Positions 1 to 7,489 of a stretch of DNA of 64,000 bases are shown piece by piece. Position numbers and translations under genes: made by a program. Each line of letters opens with the position of its first letter. Positions within the stretch are counted from its first letter, which is position 1. Source of the DNA: Albimonas sp036154955 (GTDB taxonomy: Bacteria > Pseudomonadota > Alphaproteobacteria > Rhodobacterales > Rhodobacteraceae); contig JAYZWL010000067.1 of assembly GCA_036154955.1 (NCBI GenBank), forward strand, positions 1 through 64,000, written 5' to 3'. Under the pieces are notes generated by a model. It was not told where the DNA came from. It saw only the letters and a program-made list of their open reading frames with translations, and ran no database searches.

Positions 1-25
1 TGCCGAAGCCGCTTCCGGCGACGGC

Positions 26-553
26 GTGAACGATCCCCGCGCCCGTCTGGCGGCCCTGTTCGGCCTGCGCGGCGCGCAGGACTGGGCCCGCCATGCCAAT
101 CCGTGGAGCTTCTGGACCCGGGCCGCGATTCTGCCGCTGATGGCGGGGGCGATCTGGTCGCGGTTCTGGATCGGCCCCTGGGCGCTGGTCCCGGTCATCG
201 CGCTGGTTCTCTGGGCGTTTCTCAACCCTCGCGCCTTTCCGCCCGTCGCCCCGAACCGGGGCTTCTGCTGGCGCGCGGTGATGGGCGAACGGCTCTGGGT
301 CGGGCCGGGCCGCGCGGCGCTGCCGGAGGCGGAGGCGCGACGCATCCTGGCGGCGGAGCGCATGGCGATCCCGCCGGCCCTGCTCTGCGCCTGGGGGCTG
401 TGGGCCGGGCATGCCGGGGCGGCGGCGATCGGCGTGGCGCTGACCGCCGCGGCGAAGTTCGGGTTCCTGGCGCTGATGGCGCGGCTGCCGGAGGGCGGCG
501 GGGACGACGCCGCCGCGCGGGAAACCGGCGCAAAGGCGGACGCGGACAGGTGA
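26..553 (+). CDS. DUF6653-like small membrane protein
   Basis: The frame codes for about 175 residues from a GTG at base 26. It stays open to the window edge upstream, so the true start may lie outside. Two hydrophobic stretches (about residues 31-67 and 113-154) predict an integral membrane protein. The tryptophan- and proline-rich middle resembles the DUF6653 family, whose role is unknown; I rely on memory of that family, not on a search. The C-terminus is polar and Ala/Asp rich. It ends 31 bases before the M48 protease gene on the same strand, so the two may be co-transcribed. No function is assigned. Confidence 0.65.
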   Translation: MNDPRARLAALFGLRGAQDWARHANPWSFWTRAAILPLMAGAIWSRFWIGPWALVPVIALVLWAFLNPRAFPPVAPNRGFCWRAVMGERLWVGPGRAALPEAEARRILAAERMAIPPALLCAWGLWAGHAGAAAIGVALTAAAKFGFLALMARLPEGGGDDAAARETGAKADADR

Positions 554-584
554 CGCGGGGCGCGCGGGCGCCTATCTCCCTCCC

Positions 585-1277
585 ATGCTGAAGCTTCTGC
601 CTTTCATCGCCCTGATCGCCTACGGGCTGCTGAGCTGGCGCCTCTCCGTCTGGCGGACGAAGCGGGAGCTGGACGCGCGCTCCGCCCCGCTGGACCGTCC
701 GGAGCTGGAGGCGGCGGTGCGCCGGCTGGGGCGGGCGGTGGACCTGCCGGAGCTGCGGGCGCTGGTCTACGACATCCCGGTGTTCAACGGGCTGGCCTCG
801 CCGGACGGGCGGGTCTTCGTGACCCGCGGCGTGCTGGACCAGCACGCGATGGGCCGGGTGAGCGCGGAGGAGGTCGCCTCGATCATCGCGCATGAGCTGG
901 GGCATGTGGCGCTGGGGCATTCGCGGCGGCGCATGGTGGACTGGACCGGGCAGAACGCGGCGCGGCTGGTGCTGGGCGCGCTGCTGGGGCGGCTGATCCC
1001 CTTCATCGGGCCTTGGATCGCGGTGATGCTGACGCAGATGGTCTCTGCCCGGCTGAGCCGGCGCGACGAGTTCGAGGCCGACGCCTTCGCCGCGGCGCTG
1101 ATGCGCAAGGCGGGGCTGGATCCGGTGGCGCAGACCTCGCTTCTGGCCAAGCTGGAGCGGATGAATCCCGGCGGAAGCGGCGGCTTCGCCTGGTTGATGA
1201 GCCACCCGCCCGCCAAGGCGCGGATCGCGGCGATCGAGGCGCTGCACGCGGACTGGAACCGCGGCGCGGGGGCCTGA
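585..1277 (+). CDS. M48-family zinc metalloprotease, membrane anchored
   Basis: A 230-residue protein with a hydrophobic N-terminus (residues 3-17), the zinc motif HELGH at 103-107, and a second motif EFEAD at 162-166 that supplies the third metal ligand in M48 peptidases. A further hydrophobic stretch (about 133-155) lies between the motifs, as in HtpX and other membrane-bound M48 enzymes. The protein is shorter than HtpX (about 290 residues) and lacks its second N-terminal helix pair, so it is a compact relative and not HtpX itself. The likely role is turnover of membrane or envelope proteins. The substrate cannot be told from sequence. Confidence 0.85.
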   Translation: MLKLLPFIALIAYGLLSWRLSVWRTKRELDARSAPLDRPELEAAVRRLGRAVDLPELRALVYDIPVFNGLASPDGRVFVTRGVLDQHAMGRVSAEEVASIIAHELGHVALGHSRRRMVDWTGQNAARLVLGALLGRLIPFIGPWIAVMLTQMVSARLSRRDEFEADAFAAALMRKAGLDPVAQTSLLAKLERMNPGGSGGFAWLMSHPPAKARIAAIEALHADWNRGAGA

Positions 1278-1286
1278 CCGGGCGAG

Positions 1287-1307
1287 GCCCCGGGTCAGGC
1301 CCGGGGC
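1287..1307. repeat. Palindromic extragenic element, copy 1
   Basis: An 8-bp perfect stem (GCCCCGGG / CCCGGGGC) encloses a 5-base loop, just after the M48 gene and between convergent genes. Nearly the same 21 bases recur at 4477-4497, with one base different in the loop. It may act as a two-way transcription end or be a REP-like dispersed repeat. No T-run follows it. Confidence 0.6.
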
Positions 1308-1356
1308 GCGAAAGCGGTCCGCGCATCGCTCCGAAATCCCGAGGCGGTCGCCCGGT

Positions 1357-1953
1357 TCAGGCGGGGTCGAGCCCGCCGGTTTTCAGCACCTTGGCGAAGC
1401 GCGGCAGGCCGGCGCGCTTGAGGGCGCGGACGGTCTCCGCCCGGTCGCCCTGCAGGGCCGGGAACGTCTCCAGCGTTCGGGCGAGGGCGCGGGCCATGGC
1501 CTCGGGCGCGCGGCCCGCGAGTTCCCAGAGCAGCGCGTCGGGATGGATCGGGGCGAGGCCCAGCGGGCGCAGCTTGGGCGCGGGGAAGTCGCGGAGATTG
1601 GCGGTGACCAGCAGCGCGGCGCGCGCCTCCAGCGCGGCGGCGAGGACGTGGCGGTCGCCGGCGTCGGGGAGGGACAGGGCCTCGGCCGCGTCGGGCGCGG
1701 GCTCGGCCAGGCCGGAGGGCCAGCGGCGGGCCATCATCGCGGCCTCGCGATGCACCGCCTCGGCGGCGAGGGGGCCGTGGTCGCGGGCGGTGGCGTGGGC
1801 CCATTCGGCGACGACGCCGGGGGACCAGGCGGGGTCGAGCAGGCCCTCGACGGCCGCCGAGAGCAAGAGGCCGCGGGTCAGCGGCGGAAACAGCACGCAG
1901 GCGTCGAGGAAGGCGCGGGGCGGCCCGTCGCCCCGCTGCGCCTCTTCGGTCAC
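1357..1953 (-). CDS. PIN-domain protein (RSP_2648-like)
   Basis: A 198-residue protein from a GTG start. The N-terminal motif FLDACVLFP holds the first catalytic Asp (D17), E50 follows, and the acidic pair around D97 and D100 and the TANLRDF segment (118-123) complete the pattern of a PIN-fold metal-dependent RNase. The family is seen in Rhodobacter relatives under the RSP_2648 name, from memory. It lies 30 bases downstream of the rRNA methyltransferase gene on the same strand, so a short operon is likely. No small antitoxin-like gene sits directly next to it, which makes a classical VapBC pair doubtful. RNA cleavage is inferred from the fold only. Confidence 0.8.
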   Translation of the reverse strand: MTEEAQRGDGPPRAFLDACVLFPPLTRGLLLSAAVEGLLDPAWSPGVVAEWAHATARDHGPLAAEAVHREAAMMARRWPSGLAEPAPDAAEALSLPDAGDRHVLAAALEARAALLVTANLRDFPAPKLRPLGLAPIHPDALLWELAGRAPEAMARALARTLETFPALQGDRAETVRALKRAGLPRFAKVLKTGGLDPA

Positions 1954-1983
1954 GGCAGGCGCCCTGTCACGCCAGGCGCCCCG

Positions 1984-3216
1984 TCATGGGAGACGCCACG
2001 TGATGGCCTTCAGATAGGAGGTCTCGGGCAGCGCGGGCAGGCTGGGGTGATCGGGCCCGGGGCCGCCGGCGCGGATCTGCTGGGCGGCGCGGCCGGCGGC
2101 GCGCAGGCCGTGGGCGCAGGCGTCGCGGAAATGCTCCAGATCCACGGCGTGGGAGCAGGAGCAGAGCGTCAGGTAGCCGCCCGGCGCGGTGATCCTCGCC
2201 GCCAGCCGCGCCACGCGGGAATAGGCGCGCATCCCGTTCTGGAAGGCGGAGCGGGAGGGGGCGAAGGCGGGCGGGTCGCAGACCACGACGTCGAAGGTCT
2301 CGCCCGCCTCGGCCAGTCTGGTCATCACGTCGAAGGCGTCGCCGCGCCGGGTCTCGAACCGATCGCCGAAGCCGGAGCGGGCCGCACCCTCCGCCGCCAG
2401 CGCCAGGGCGGGTTCGGAGCCGTCCACGGCCAGCGCCGAGGCCGCGCCGGCGGCCAGCGCGGCCAACGAGAAGCCGCCGACATGGGAGAACACGTCGATC
2501 ACCCGCGCGCCCGGCGCGAGGCGGGCGACGAAGGCGTGGTTGGGGCGCTGGTCGTAATAGAGCCCGGTCTTCTGCCCGCCCAGCAGGTCGGCGAGGTAGG
2601 TGGCGCCGTTCATCGGCGTCTCCACCGGCCCGTCGAGGGCGCCGGCGAGGAGGCGGGTCTCGGCGTCCAGCCCCTCCTGCGCGCGGGCGCGGGAGCCGGC
2701 GTTGAGCACGACCGTCGAGACCCCGGTGACGCGCTGGAGCGAGGCGGCGATCAGGTCGGCGCGGGCGTCGGCCCAGGCGGCGTTGGGCTGGAAGACGGCG
2801 GCGTCGCCGAAGCGGTCGACGACGAGGCCGGGAAGGAAGTCGGCCTCGGCATGGACCAGCCGGTAGAAGGGCTTGTCGAACAGGTGCTCGCGCAGGGCGA
2901 GGGCCTGGGCGAGGCGGGCGTCGAGCCAGTCGGCGTCGATCTCGGCCGCGGGGTTCGGGTCGAGCAGGCGGGCGGAGATGGCGCTGTCGGCGTTGAAGGC
3001 GACGAGGCCCAGCGGCTGGCGATAAGGGTCCTGCAGCTCGACCACCGCGCCGGGGGCGATCTTGCGGGTGCGCCGGTCCATGACGATCTCGTCCTGGTAG
3101 ACCCAGGGCGCGCCGGCGAGGAAGCGGCGGCCGGCCTTGGGCTTCAGGCGGATCACGGGGCGCGTAGAGGCGTCCTGCGGGGCTTCGTCGTCGGGGAGCG
3201 CGTCATGGTCTGTCAT
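1984..3216 (-). CDS. Class I SAM-dependent rRNA methyltransferase, RlmI-like
   Basis: A 410-residue protein of the RlmI/RlmK family. It has an N-terminal PUA-like RNA-binding part (about 20-90), the family motif GLYYDQRPN (218-226), SAM motif I VIDVFSHVGGFS (239-250), and the motif VVCDPPAF (311-318). An SCS-type cysteine segment follows near the C-terminus. E. coli RlmI makes m5C1962 in 23S rRNA; the same job is likely here but is inferred. The protein starts with about 20 extra Asp/Glu-rich residues compared with RlmI. The PIN gene follows closely. Confidence 0.88.
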   Translation of the reverse strand: MTDHDALPDDEAPQDASTRPVIRLKPKAGRRFLAGAPWVYQDEIVMDRRTRKIAPGAVVELQDPYRQPLGLVAFNADSAISARLLDPNPAAEIDADWLDARLAQALALREHLFDKPFYRLVHAEADFLPGLVVDRFGDAAVFQPNAAWADARADLIAASLQRVTGVSTVVLNAGSRARAQEGLDAETRLLAGALDGPVETPMNGATYLADLLGGQKTGLYYDQRPNHAFVARLAPGARVIDVFSHVGGFSLAALAAGAASALAVDGSEPALALAAEGAARSGFGDRFETRRGDAFDVMTRLAEAGETFDVVVCDPPAFAPSRSAFQNGMRAYSRVARLAARITAPGGYLTLCSCSHAVDLEHFRDACAHGLRAAGRAAQQIRAGGPGPDHPSLPALPETSYLKAITWRLP

Positions 3217-3547
3217 GGGCGCGGCTTACCCGGTTTCGGAGCGGGCGGGAAGCGGGAAGCGGGATGCGGGCGCAGGGAGCCGCGCGACGACCCGCGCGCC
3301 GCTGGGACCGGGGCGCCCGCGCGGCGCGGCGGCGGGGGCGCGGGTGGGAAGGTCGCCCCGTCCCCTCCGCTTGCGCCCGGAGCGGCCAGGCGCAAGGAGG
3401 ACCGGCCGCGCGGGCGCCCGGGCGCGGCCCTTGTCCGGGGCGTCGCGCGGCCTCACGCGCACGCCGGCGCGCGGCGGGGATTGATCCCGCCCCCGCCGGG
3501 AGGCTAGGCCGGGAGCGCCCGCCCCATCCCTCGCCGGAGGAACCGCG
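3217..3547. other. 331-base intergenic stretch between divergent genes
   Basis: It separates the divergent methyltransferase and mazG genes and should hold both promoters, but I see no convincing -35/-10 pair. It contains a very GC-rich inverted repeat (GGCCGCGC at 3404-3411, its complement at 3422-3429) and short GCGGGA direct repeats near 3241-3270. A GGAGG ribosome binding site for mazG lies at the right end (about 3535). No gene or RNA is recognised here. Confidence 0.5.
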
Positions 3548-4444
3548 ATGTCCGCCCCCCTGCCCCGCGACGCCTCCGACGCGCTGGTACACGACGCCTC
3601 CGCCGCGCTGCCGCGGCTGCTGGAGATCATGCGCCGCCTGCGCGCCCCGGACGGCTGCCCCTGGGACCTGGAGCAGGACTTCGCCTCCATCGCGCCCTAC
3701 ACCATCGAGGAGGCCCACGAGGTCGCCGACGCCATCGCGCGCGGCGACATGGCGGACCTGCGCGATGAGCTGGGCGACCTGCTGCTGCAGGTGGTCTACC
3801 ACGCCCAGATGGCGCAGGAGGCGGGTCACTGGGATTTCGACGCGGTGGCGCGCGGCGTCGCCGACAAGATGGTGCGCCGGCATCCGCATGTGTTCGGCGA
3901 CCAGGCCGACGGGCGCGACGCCGACGGACAGACGGTGGAATGGGAGAAGATCAAGGCGGCCGAGCGCGCGGCGCGGGGGGAGCCGGAGGGGCCGGTCTCG
4001 GCGCTGGACGGGGTGGCGCTGGGCCTGCCGGCGCTGACCCGGGCGCTGAAGCTGCAGAAGCGCGCGGCGCGGGTCGGCTTCGACTGGCCGGAGGCGGGCG
4101 ACGTGCTGGAGAAGCTGCTCGAGGAGGCGGAGGAGCTGGTCGAGGCGCGCGATGCAGCCGACCGGGATGGGGGGGACCGGGATGGAGGGAACCGGGACGC
4201 GCTGGAGGAGGAGTTCGGCGACCTCGCTTTCGTGATGGTCAATCTGGGCCGCAAACTGGGGCTGGATCCGGAGGCGGCGCTGCGCGCGGCGAACGCCAAG
4301 TTCGAGCGGCGGTTCCGGGCGGTGGAGACGGGGTTGGCGGCCGCGGGCAAGACGCCGGGCGAGGCGAGCCTCGCCGAGATGGACGCGTTGTGGGACCGGG
4401 CCAAGGCGGCGGAGAAGGCCGCGAAGAACGCGGCCGGGGGCTGA
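3548..4444 (+). CDS. mazG: MazG nucleoside triphosphate pyrophosphohydrolase
   Basis: A 298-residue tandem-domain MazG, which removes pyrophosphate from (d)NTPs and lowers ppGpp-linked stress signals in E. coli. The N-terminal domain shows CPWDLEQ (38-44), EEAHEVAD (54-61) and DELGD (73-77), the acidic metal-binding set. The second domain repeats the pattern with EEAEELVEA and EEEFGDL. Between these two motifs of the second domain lies an odd DRDGG-type repeat (two and a half copies) that comes from a 15-base tandem repeat. A GGAGG ribosome site is about 8 bases before ATG 3548. The family is usually about 260-280 residues, so the length fits. Confidence 0.93.
   Translation: MSAPLPRDASDALVHDASAALPRLLEIMRRLRAPDGCPWDLEQDFASIAPYTIEEAHEVADAIARGDMADLRDELGDLLLQVVYHAQMAQEAGHWDFDAVARGVADKMVRRHPHVFGDQADGRDADGQTVEWEKIKAAERAARGEPEGPVSALDGVALGLPALTRALKLQKRAARVGFDWPEAGDVLEKLLEEAEELVEARDAADRDGGDRDGGNRDALEEEFGDLAFVMVNLGRKLGLDPEAALRAANAKFERRFRAVETGLAAAGKTPGEASLAEMDALWDRAKAAEKAAKNAAGG
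4161..4198 (+). repeat. 15-base tandem repeat inside mazG
   Basis: Two full copies and about half of a third copy of a 15-base unit starting ACCGGGATGG (4161, 4176, 4191). The unit is a multiple of three, so the repeat adds five-residue steps (DRDGG) without breaking the frame. It sits in a loop of the second MazG domain, between two helices that carry metal ligands. Confidence 0.85.
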
Positions 4445-4476
4445 CGCGCCGGCCGGTCGGGAGCGGGCGGCGGGAG

Positions 4477-4497
4477 GCCCCGGGTCAAGCCCGGGGC
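4477..4497. repeat. Palindromic extragenic element, copy 2
   Basis: The same 8-bp GCCCCGGG / CCCGGGGC stem as at 1287-1307, here with loop TCAAG. It lies just after mazG and before the Fur-type regulator gene. It could help end mazG transcription, but there is no T-run. A partial match (CCCCGGGTCAGG) also covers the end of the GTA capsid gene near 22301-22312. Confidence 0.6.
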
Positions 4498-4651
4498 CCG
4501 GAGGCGCCGCGGCGACCTCCGGAAGTCCGGGAGGCCGCCGTCGCGCCGCACGCGACGGCGGACCGAAGGGCGGCGCCGCGACGTCCCCTCCCCTTTGACT
4601 TGGCGCCCTCATGGTCTATCACGGCGCGGAGATCGGCGAGACGGACGGCCC

Positions 4652-5092
4652 ATGCCCGACACCATCCTGGAGCGCTGCGAGGCCGCCGGCCTGCGCATGA
4701 CCGGCCAGCGCCGGACCGTGGCGCGCGTGCTCGAAGCCTCCGACGACCATCCGGATGTGGAGGAGCTGCACCGCCGCGCCGCGGAGGAGGACGCCCGCAT
4801 CTCGCTCGCCACCGTCTACCGGACGGTCAAGCTGTTCGAAGACGCGGGCATCGTCGAGAAGGTGGACTTCGGCGACGGCCGCGCCCGCTACGAGGACGCG
4901 GAGCGCGAGCATCACGACCACCTCATCGACCTCGCCACCGGCAAGGTCATCGAATTCGTCGACGAGGAGATCGAGGCCCTGCAGCGCAAGGTCGCCGAAC
5001 GCCTCGGCTACGAGCTGAAGGGGCATCGCATGGAGCTTTACGGCCGCCCCCTGCGCCGCCCGCCGTCCAAGAAATCCGACCCGGGCGGCTGA
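4652..5092 (+). CDS. Fur-family metalloregulator, Fur/Mur type
   Basis: A 146-residue repressor. The N-terminal winged helix includes MTGQRRTVARVLE and the recognition helix in ISLATVYRTVKLFE. The metal- and dimer-forming half has the HHDHLIDL motif. The close wording to Fur/Mur of Rhodobacter relatives suggests a manganese-responsive regulator, though iron-sensing cannot be ruled out. I prefer ATG 4652 to an ATG 19 codons upstream, because the family begins near MPDTILERC. It lacks the paired C-terminal Cys-X2-Cys of classical Fur, as expected for alphaproteobacterial Mur. eno follows after about 80 bases. Confidence 0.88.
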   Translation: MPDTILERCEAAGLRMTGQRRTVARVLEASDDHPDVEELHRRAAEEDARISLATVYRTVKLFEDAGIVEKVDFGDGRARYEDAEREHHDHLIDLATGKVIEFVDEEIEALQRKVAERLGYELKGHRMELYGRPLRRPPSKKSDPGG

Positions 5093-5175
5093 CCGCCGGC
5101 CCGACCCCTTCCCCGCCCCGCCGGACCGCGCCGAGCCCGCGCGCGAGGCCCCGGGGCCGACAACGGAGACCCACC

Positions 5176-6450
5176 ATGAGCGCCATCGTCGACATCGCCG
5201 CGCGCGAGATCCTGGACAGCCGCGGCAACCCCACCGTCGAGGTGGACGTGACCCTTGAGGACGGCGCCTTCGGCCGGGCCGCGGTGCCGTCCGGCGCCTC
5301 GACCGGCGCCCATGAGGCGGTGGAGCTGCGCGACGGCGGCGACCGCTACAAGGGCAAGGGCGTGCTGCAGGCGGTGGACGCGGTCAACGGCGAGATCTTC
5401 GAGGCGCTGGCCGGCTTCGACGCGACCGAGCAGATCACCCTGGACCGGGCGATGATCGAGCTCGACGGCACGCCCAACAAGTCCCGCCTGGGCGCGAACG
5501 CCATCCTGGGCGTGTCGCTCGCCGCCGCCAAGGCCGCGGCCGAGAGCGTGGGCCTGCCGCTCTACCGCTATGTGGGCGGGACCTCGGCCCGGGTGCTGCC
5601 GGTGCCGATGATGAACATCATCAACGGCGGCGCCCATGCCGACAACCCGATCGACGTGCAGGAATTCATGATCATGCCCGTCGGCGCGTCCTCGATCCGC
5701 GAGGCGGTGCGCATCGGGGCGGAGGTGTTCCACACCCTCAAGTCGGGCCTGAAGGCCGCGGGCCACAACACCAATGTCGGCGACGAGGGCGGCTTCGCGC
5801 CGAATATCGGGTCGACCCGCGAGGCGCTCGATTTCATCATGGCCTCCATCGAGAAGGCCGGGTTCAAGCCGGGCGACGACGTGCATATCGCGCTCGACGC
5901 CGCCTCCACCGAGTTCTTCGAGGGCGGGAAATACAACCTCGCCGGCGAGAACGCGGTGCTGTCCTCGGACCAGATGGCCGAGTACCTGGGCAAGCTGGTC
6001 GCCGACTACCCGATCATCTCCATCGAGGACGGCATGGCCGAGGATGACTGGGAGGGCTGGAAGGCGCTGACCGACCTGATCGGCGACAAGTGCCAGCTGG
6101 TGGGCGACGACCTGTTCGTCACCAACTCCAAGCGCCTGAAGACCGGCATCGACATGGGCGCGGCCAACTCGATCCTGGTGAAGGTCAACCAGATCGGCTC
6201 GCTGACCGAGACCATCGAGGCGGTCGAGATGGCGCATCGGGCGCGCTACACCTCGGTCATGTCGCACCGGTCGGGCGAGACCGAGGACGCGACCATCGCC
6301 GACCTCGCGGTCGCGCTGAACTGCGGGCAGATCAAGACCGGCTCGCTGGCGCGCTCGGACCGGCTGGCCAAGTACAACCAGCTGATCCGCATCGAGGAGG
6401 AGCTGGGCGAGGCGGCGGAATTCGCCGGCCGCGGCATCCTGCGCGGCTGA
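5176..6450 (+). CDS. eno: Enolase
   Basis: A 424-residue enolase, which turns 2-phosphoglycerate into phosphoenolpyruvate in glycolysis. It begins MSAIVDIAAREILDSRGNPT and has the metal-binding SIEDGM region, GDDLFVTN, and the signature SHRSGETEDATIADL near the C-terminus. Length and motifs are standard. Start ATG 5176 is preceded by GGAGA at about 5165. A strong 12-bp hairpin follows the stop codon and probably ends the transcript. Confidence 0.98.
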   Translation: MSAIVDIAAREILDSRGNPTVEVDVTLEDGAFGRAAVPSGASTGAHEAVELRDGGDRYKGKGVLQAVDAVNGEIFEALAGFDATEQITLDRAMIELDGTPNKSRLGANAILGVSLAAAKAAAESVGLPLYRYVGGTSARVLPVPMMNIINGGAHADNPIDVQEFMIMPVGASSIREAVRIGAEVFHTLKSGLKAAGHNTNVGDEGGFAPNIGSTREALDFIMASIEKAGFKPGDDVHIALDAASTEFFEGGKYNLAGENAVLSSDQMAEYLGKLVADYPIISIEDGMAEDDWEGWKALTDLIGDKCQLVGDDLFVTNSKRLKTGIDMGAANSILVKVNQIGSLTETIEAVEMAHRARYTSVMSHRSGETEDATIADLAVALNCGQIKTGSLARSDRLAKYNQLIRIEEELGEAAEFAGRGILRG

Positions 6451-6469
6451 GGCCCGCCCCCCGTGAGAT

Positions 6470-6498
6470 GGCCGCCGCCCCGGCGCGGGGCGGCGGCC
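6470..6498 (+). terminator. Perfect 12-bp hairpin after eno
   Basis: GGCCGCCGCCCC (6470-6481), a 5-base loop, then the exact complement (6487-6498), 19 bases past the eno stop. No T-run follows, so it is either a weak intrinsic terminator or a 3'-end stabilising structure. Confidence 0.7.
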
Positions 6499-6536
6499 AA
6501 GTCCTTGAGTCTGCACGAGGGCTGAAGGGTCCATTC

Positions 6537-6560
6537 ACCCATGCGCCAGCGTGCATGGGT
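6537..6560 (+). other. Inverted repeat upstream of the small membrane protein gene
   Basis: ACCCATGCGC and GTGCATGGGT form a 10-bp stem with one G-U pair and a 4-base loop, about 40 bases before ATG 6600. It may be a protein-binding site or a leader hairpin for the gene at 6600. No known regulator site is recognised. Confidence 0.45.
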
Positions 6561-6599
6561 TACAGGCAGGGCATCCGCATCCGCTCAGGATTCCCTGCC

Positions 6600-6851
6600 A
6601 TGGCCATGCACCGCCCCCAATCCCGACAGGTCCCGCCCCGTCCCGGCTACGCGCACCGGGCGTCGCTGGACCATCTGCGGATCTTCGGGGCCGGCAGCGC
6701 GGATCGGAAGATCCAGCCCCGGCGGACCACGCAGCCGCTGCGCACCCAGCGCCGGCTGAGCGGGGGCGGCGGCGGCCATCGGCTGCGCCGCGTCGCGGTG
6801 GTGCTGGCGGGCATGGCGGTGCTGGTGTTCCTGCGCTCCACCATCGCCTGA
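6600..6851 (+). CDS. Small basic single-span membrane protein
   Basis: An 83-residue protein from ATG 6600 (a second ATG lies two codons later). The first 60 residues are basic, rich in Arg, Gln and Pro. The last 20 (VAVVLAGMAVLVFLRS) form one C-terminal membrane span, so the protein is probably tail-anchored with a cytoplasmic basic domain. I recognise no family. It sits between eno and the FtsB-like gene, and a coding role is supported by the clear bias of the C-terminal hydrophobic segment but not by homology. Confidence 0.5.
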   Translation: MAMHRPQSRQVPPRPGYAHRASLDHLRIFGAGSADRKIQPRRTTQPLRTQRRLSGGGGGHRLRRVAVVLAGMAVLVFLRSTIA

Positions 6852-6996
6852 GCTTCGCGCTTCAAATTCCCGCGCCTCTGCGATAAACTCCGCTCAGAGG
6901 CGGATAACCGTCCGGGCGAACCGCGCGAAACGCGCCGCCCAGAACGAGCAGTCGGCCGACGCGACGCGCGCGGCCAGATACGGGCGATGGGACAAG

Positions 6997-7299
6997 ATGA
7001 GCGAGAACGGCGGCACGCGCGGCGCCTTCGCGGCGGGATTCGGCTTCTTCGTCGTCGGGGCGACCTGCTATTTCGGCTACGCTGCCCTGCAGGGCGACAC
7101 CGGGCTGGTGGAGCAGCTGCGCCTGACCCGCGAGAAGGCGGAGCTGGAAGCGCAGCTGGTCGACATCCGGGCCGAGCGCACGCGGATGGAGAACCTCACC
7201 CACCGGCTGTCGGACCGCTATCTCGACCTCGACCTGCTGGACGAGCGGGCGCGGGCGGTGCTGGGCTACGTGCGCCCCGACGAGATCGTGATCCGCTGA
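6997..7299 (+). CDS. ftsB: Septum formation initiator, FtsB/DivIC-like
   Basis: A 100-residue bitopic protein. One membrane span covers about residues 10-31, followed by a coiled coil (about 38-72) with regular Leu and charged residues (EKAELEAQL), and then a short C-terminal part ending near LGYVRPDEIVIR, which is usual for alphaproteobacterial FtsB. FtsB joins FtsL and FtsQ in the divisome and helps activate septal wall synthesis. Its place between eno and pdhA matches the eno-ftsB linkage known in many proteobacteria. Confidence 0.85.
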   Translation: MSENGGTRGAFAAGFGFFVVGATCYFGYAALQGDTGLVEQLRLTREKAELEAQLVDIRAERTRMENLTHRLSDRYLDLDLLDERARAVLGYVRPDEIVIR

Positions 7300-7489
7300 G
7301 ACCTCTCCCGCGATGCGCGCGGCGGCGGCGGGGTTCGCCCCCCGCGTGCGCGCACGAAACTTCTCGTCCAGCGGACGAAACCGCAATTCCCGGACCGAGT
7401 TATTGCGTGCGCCCGGCTTTTCTTGGCGCTAAGACGGCTATCGACGCCTGAACGATACGTCCCATCACGGAACGAGGGGAGGACCTGCA

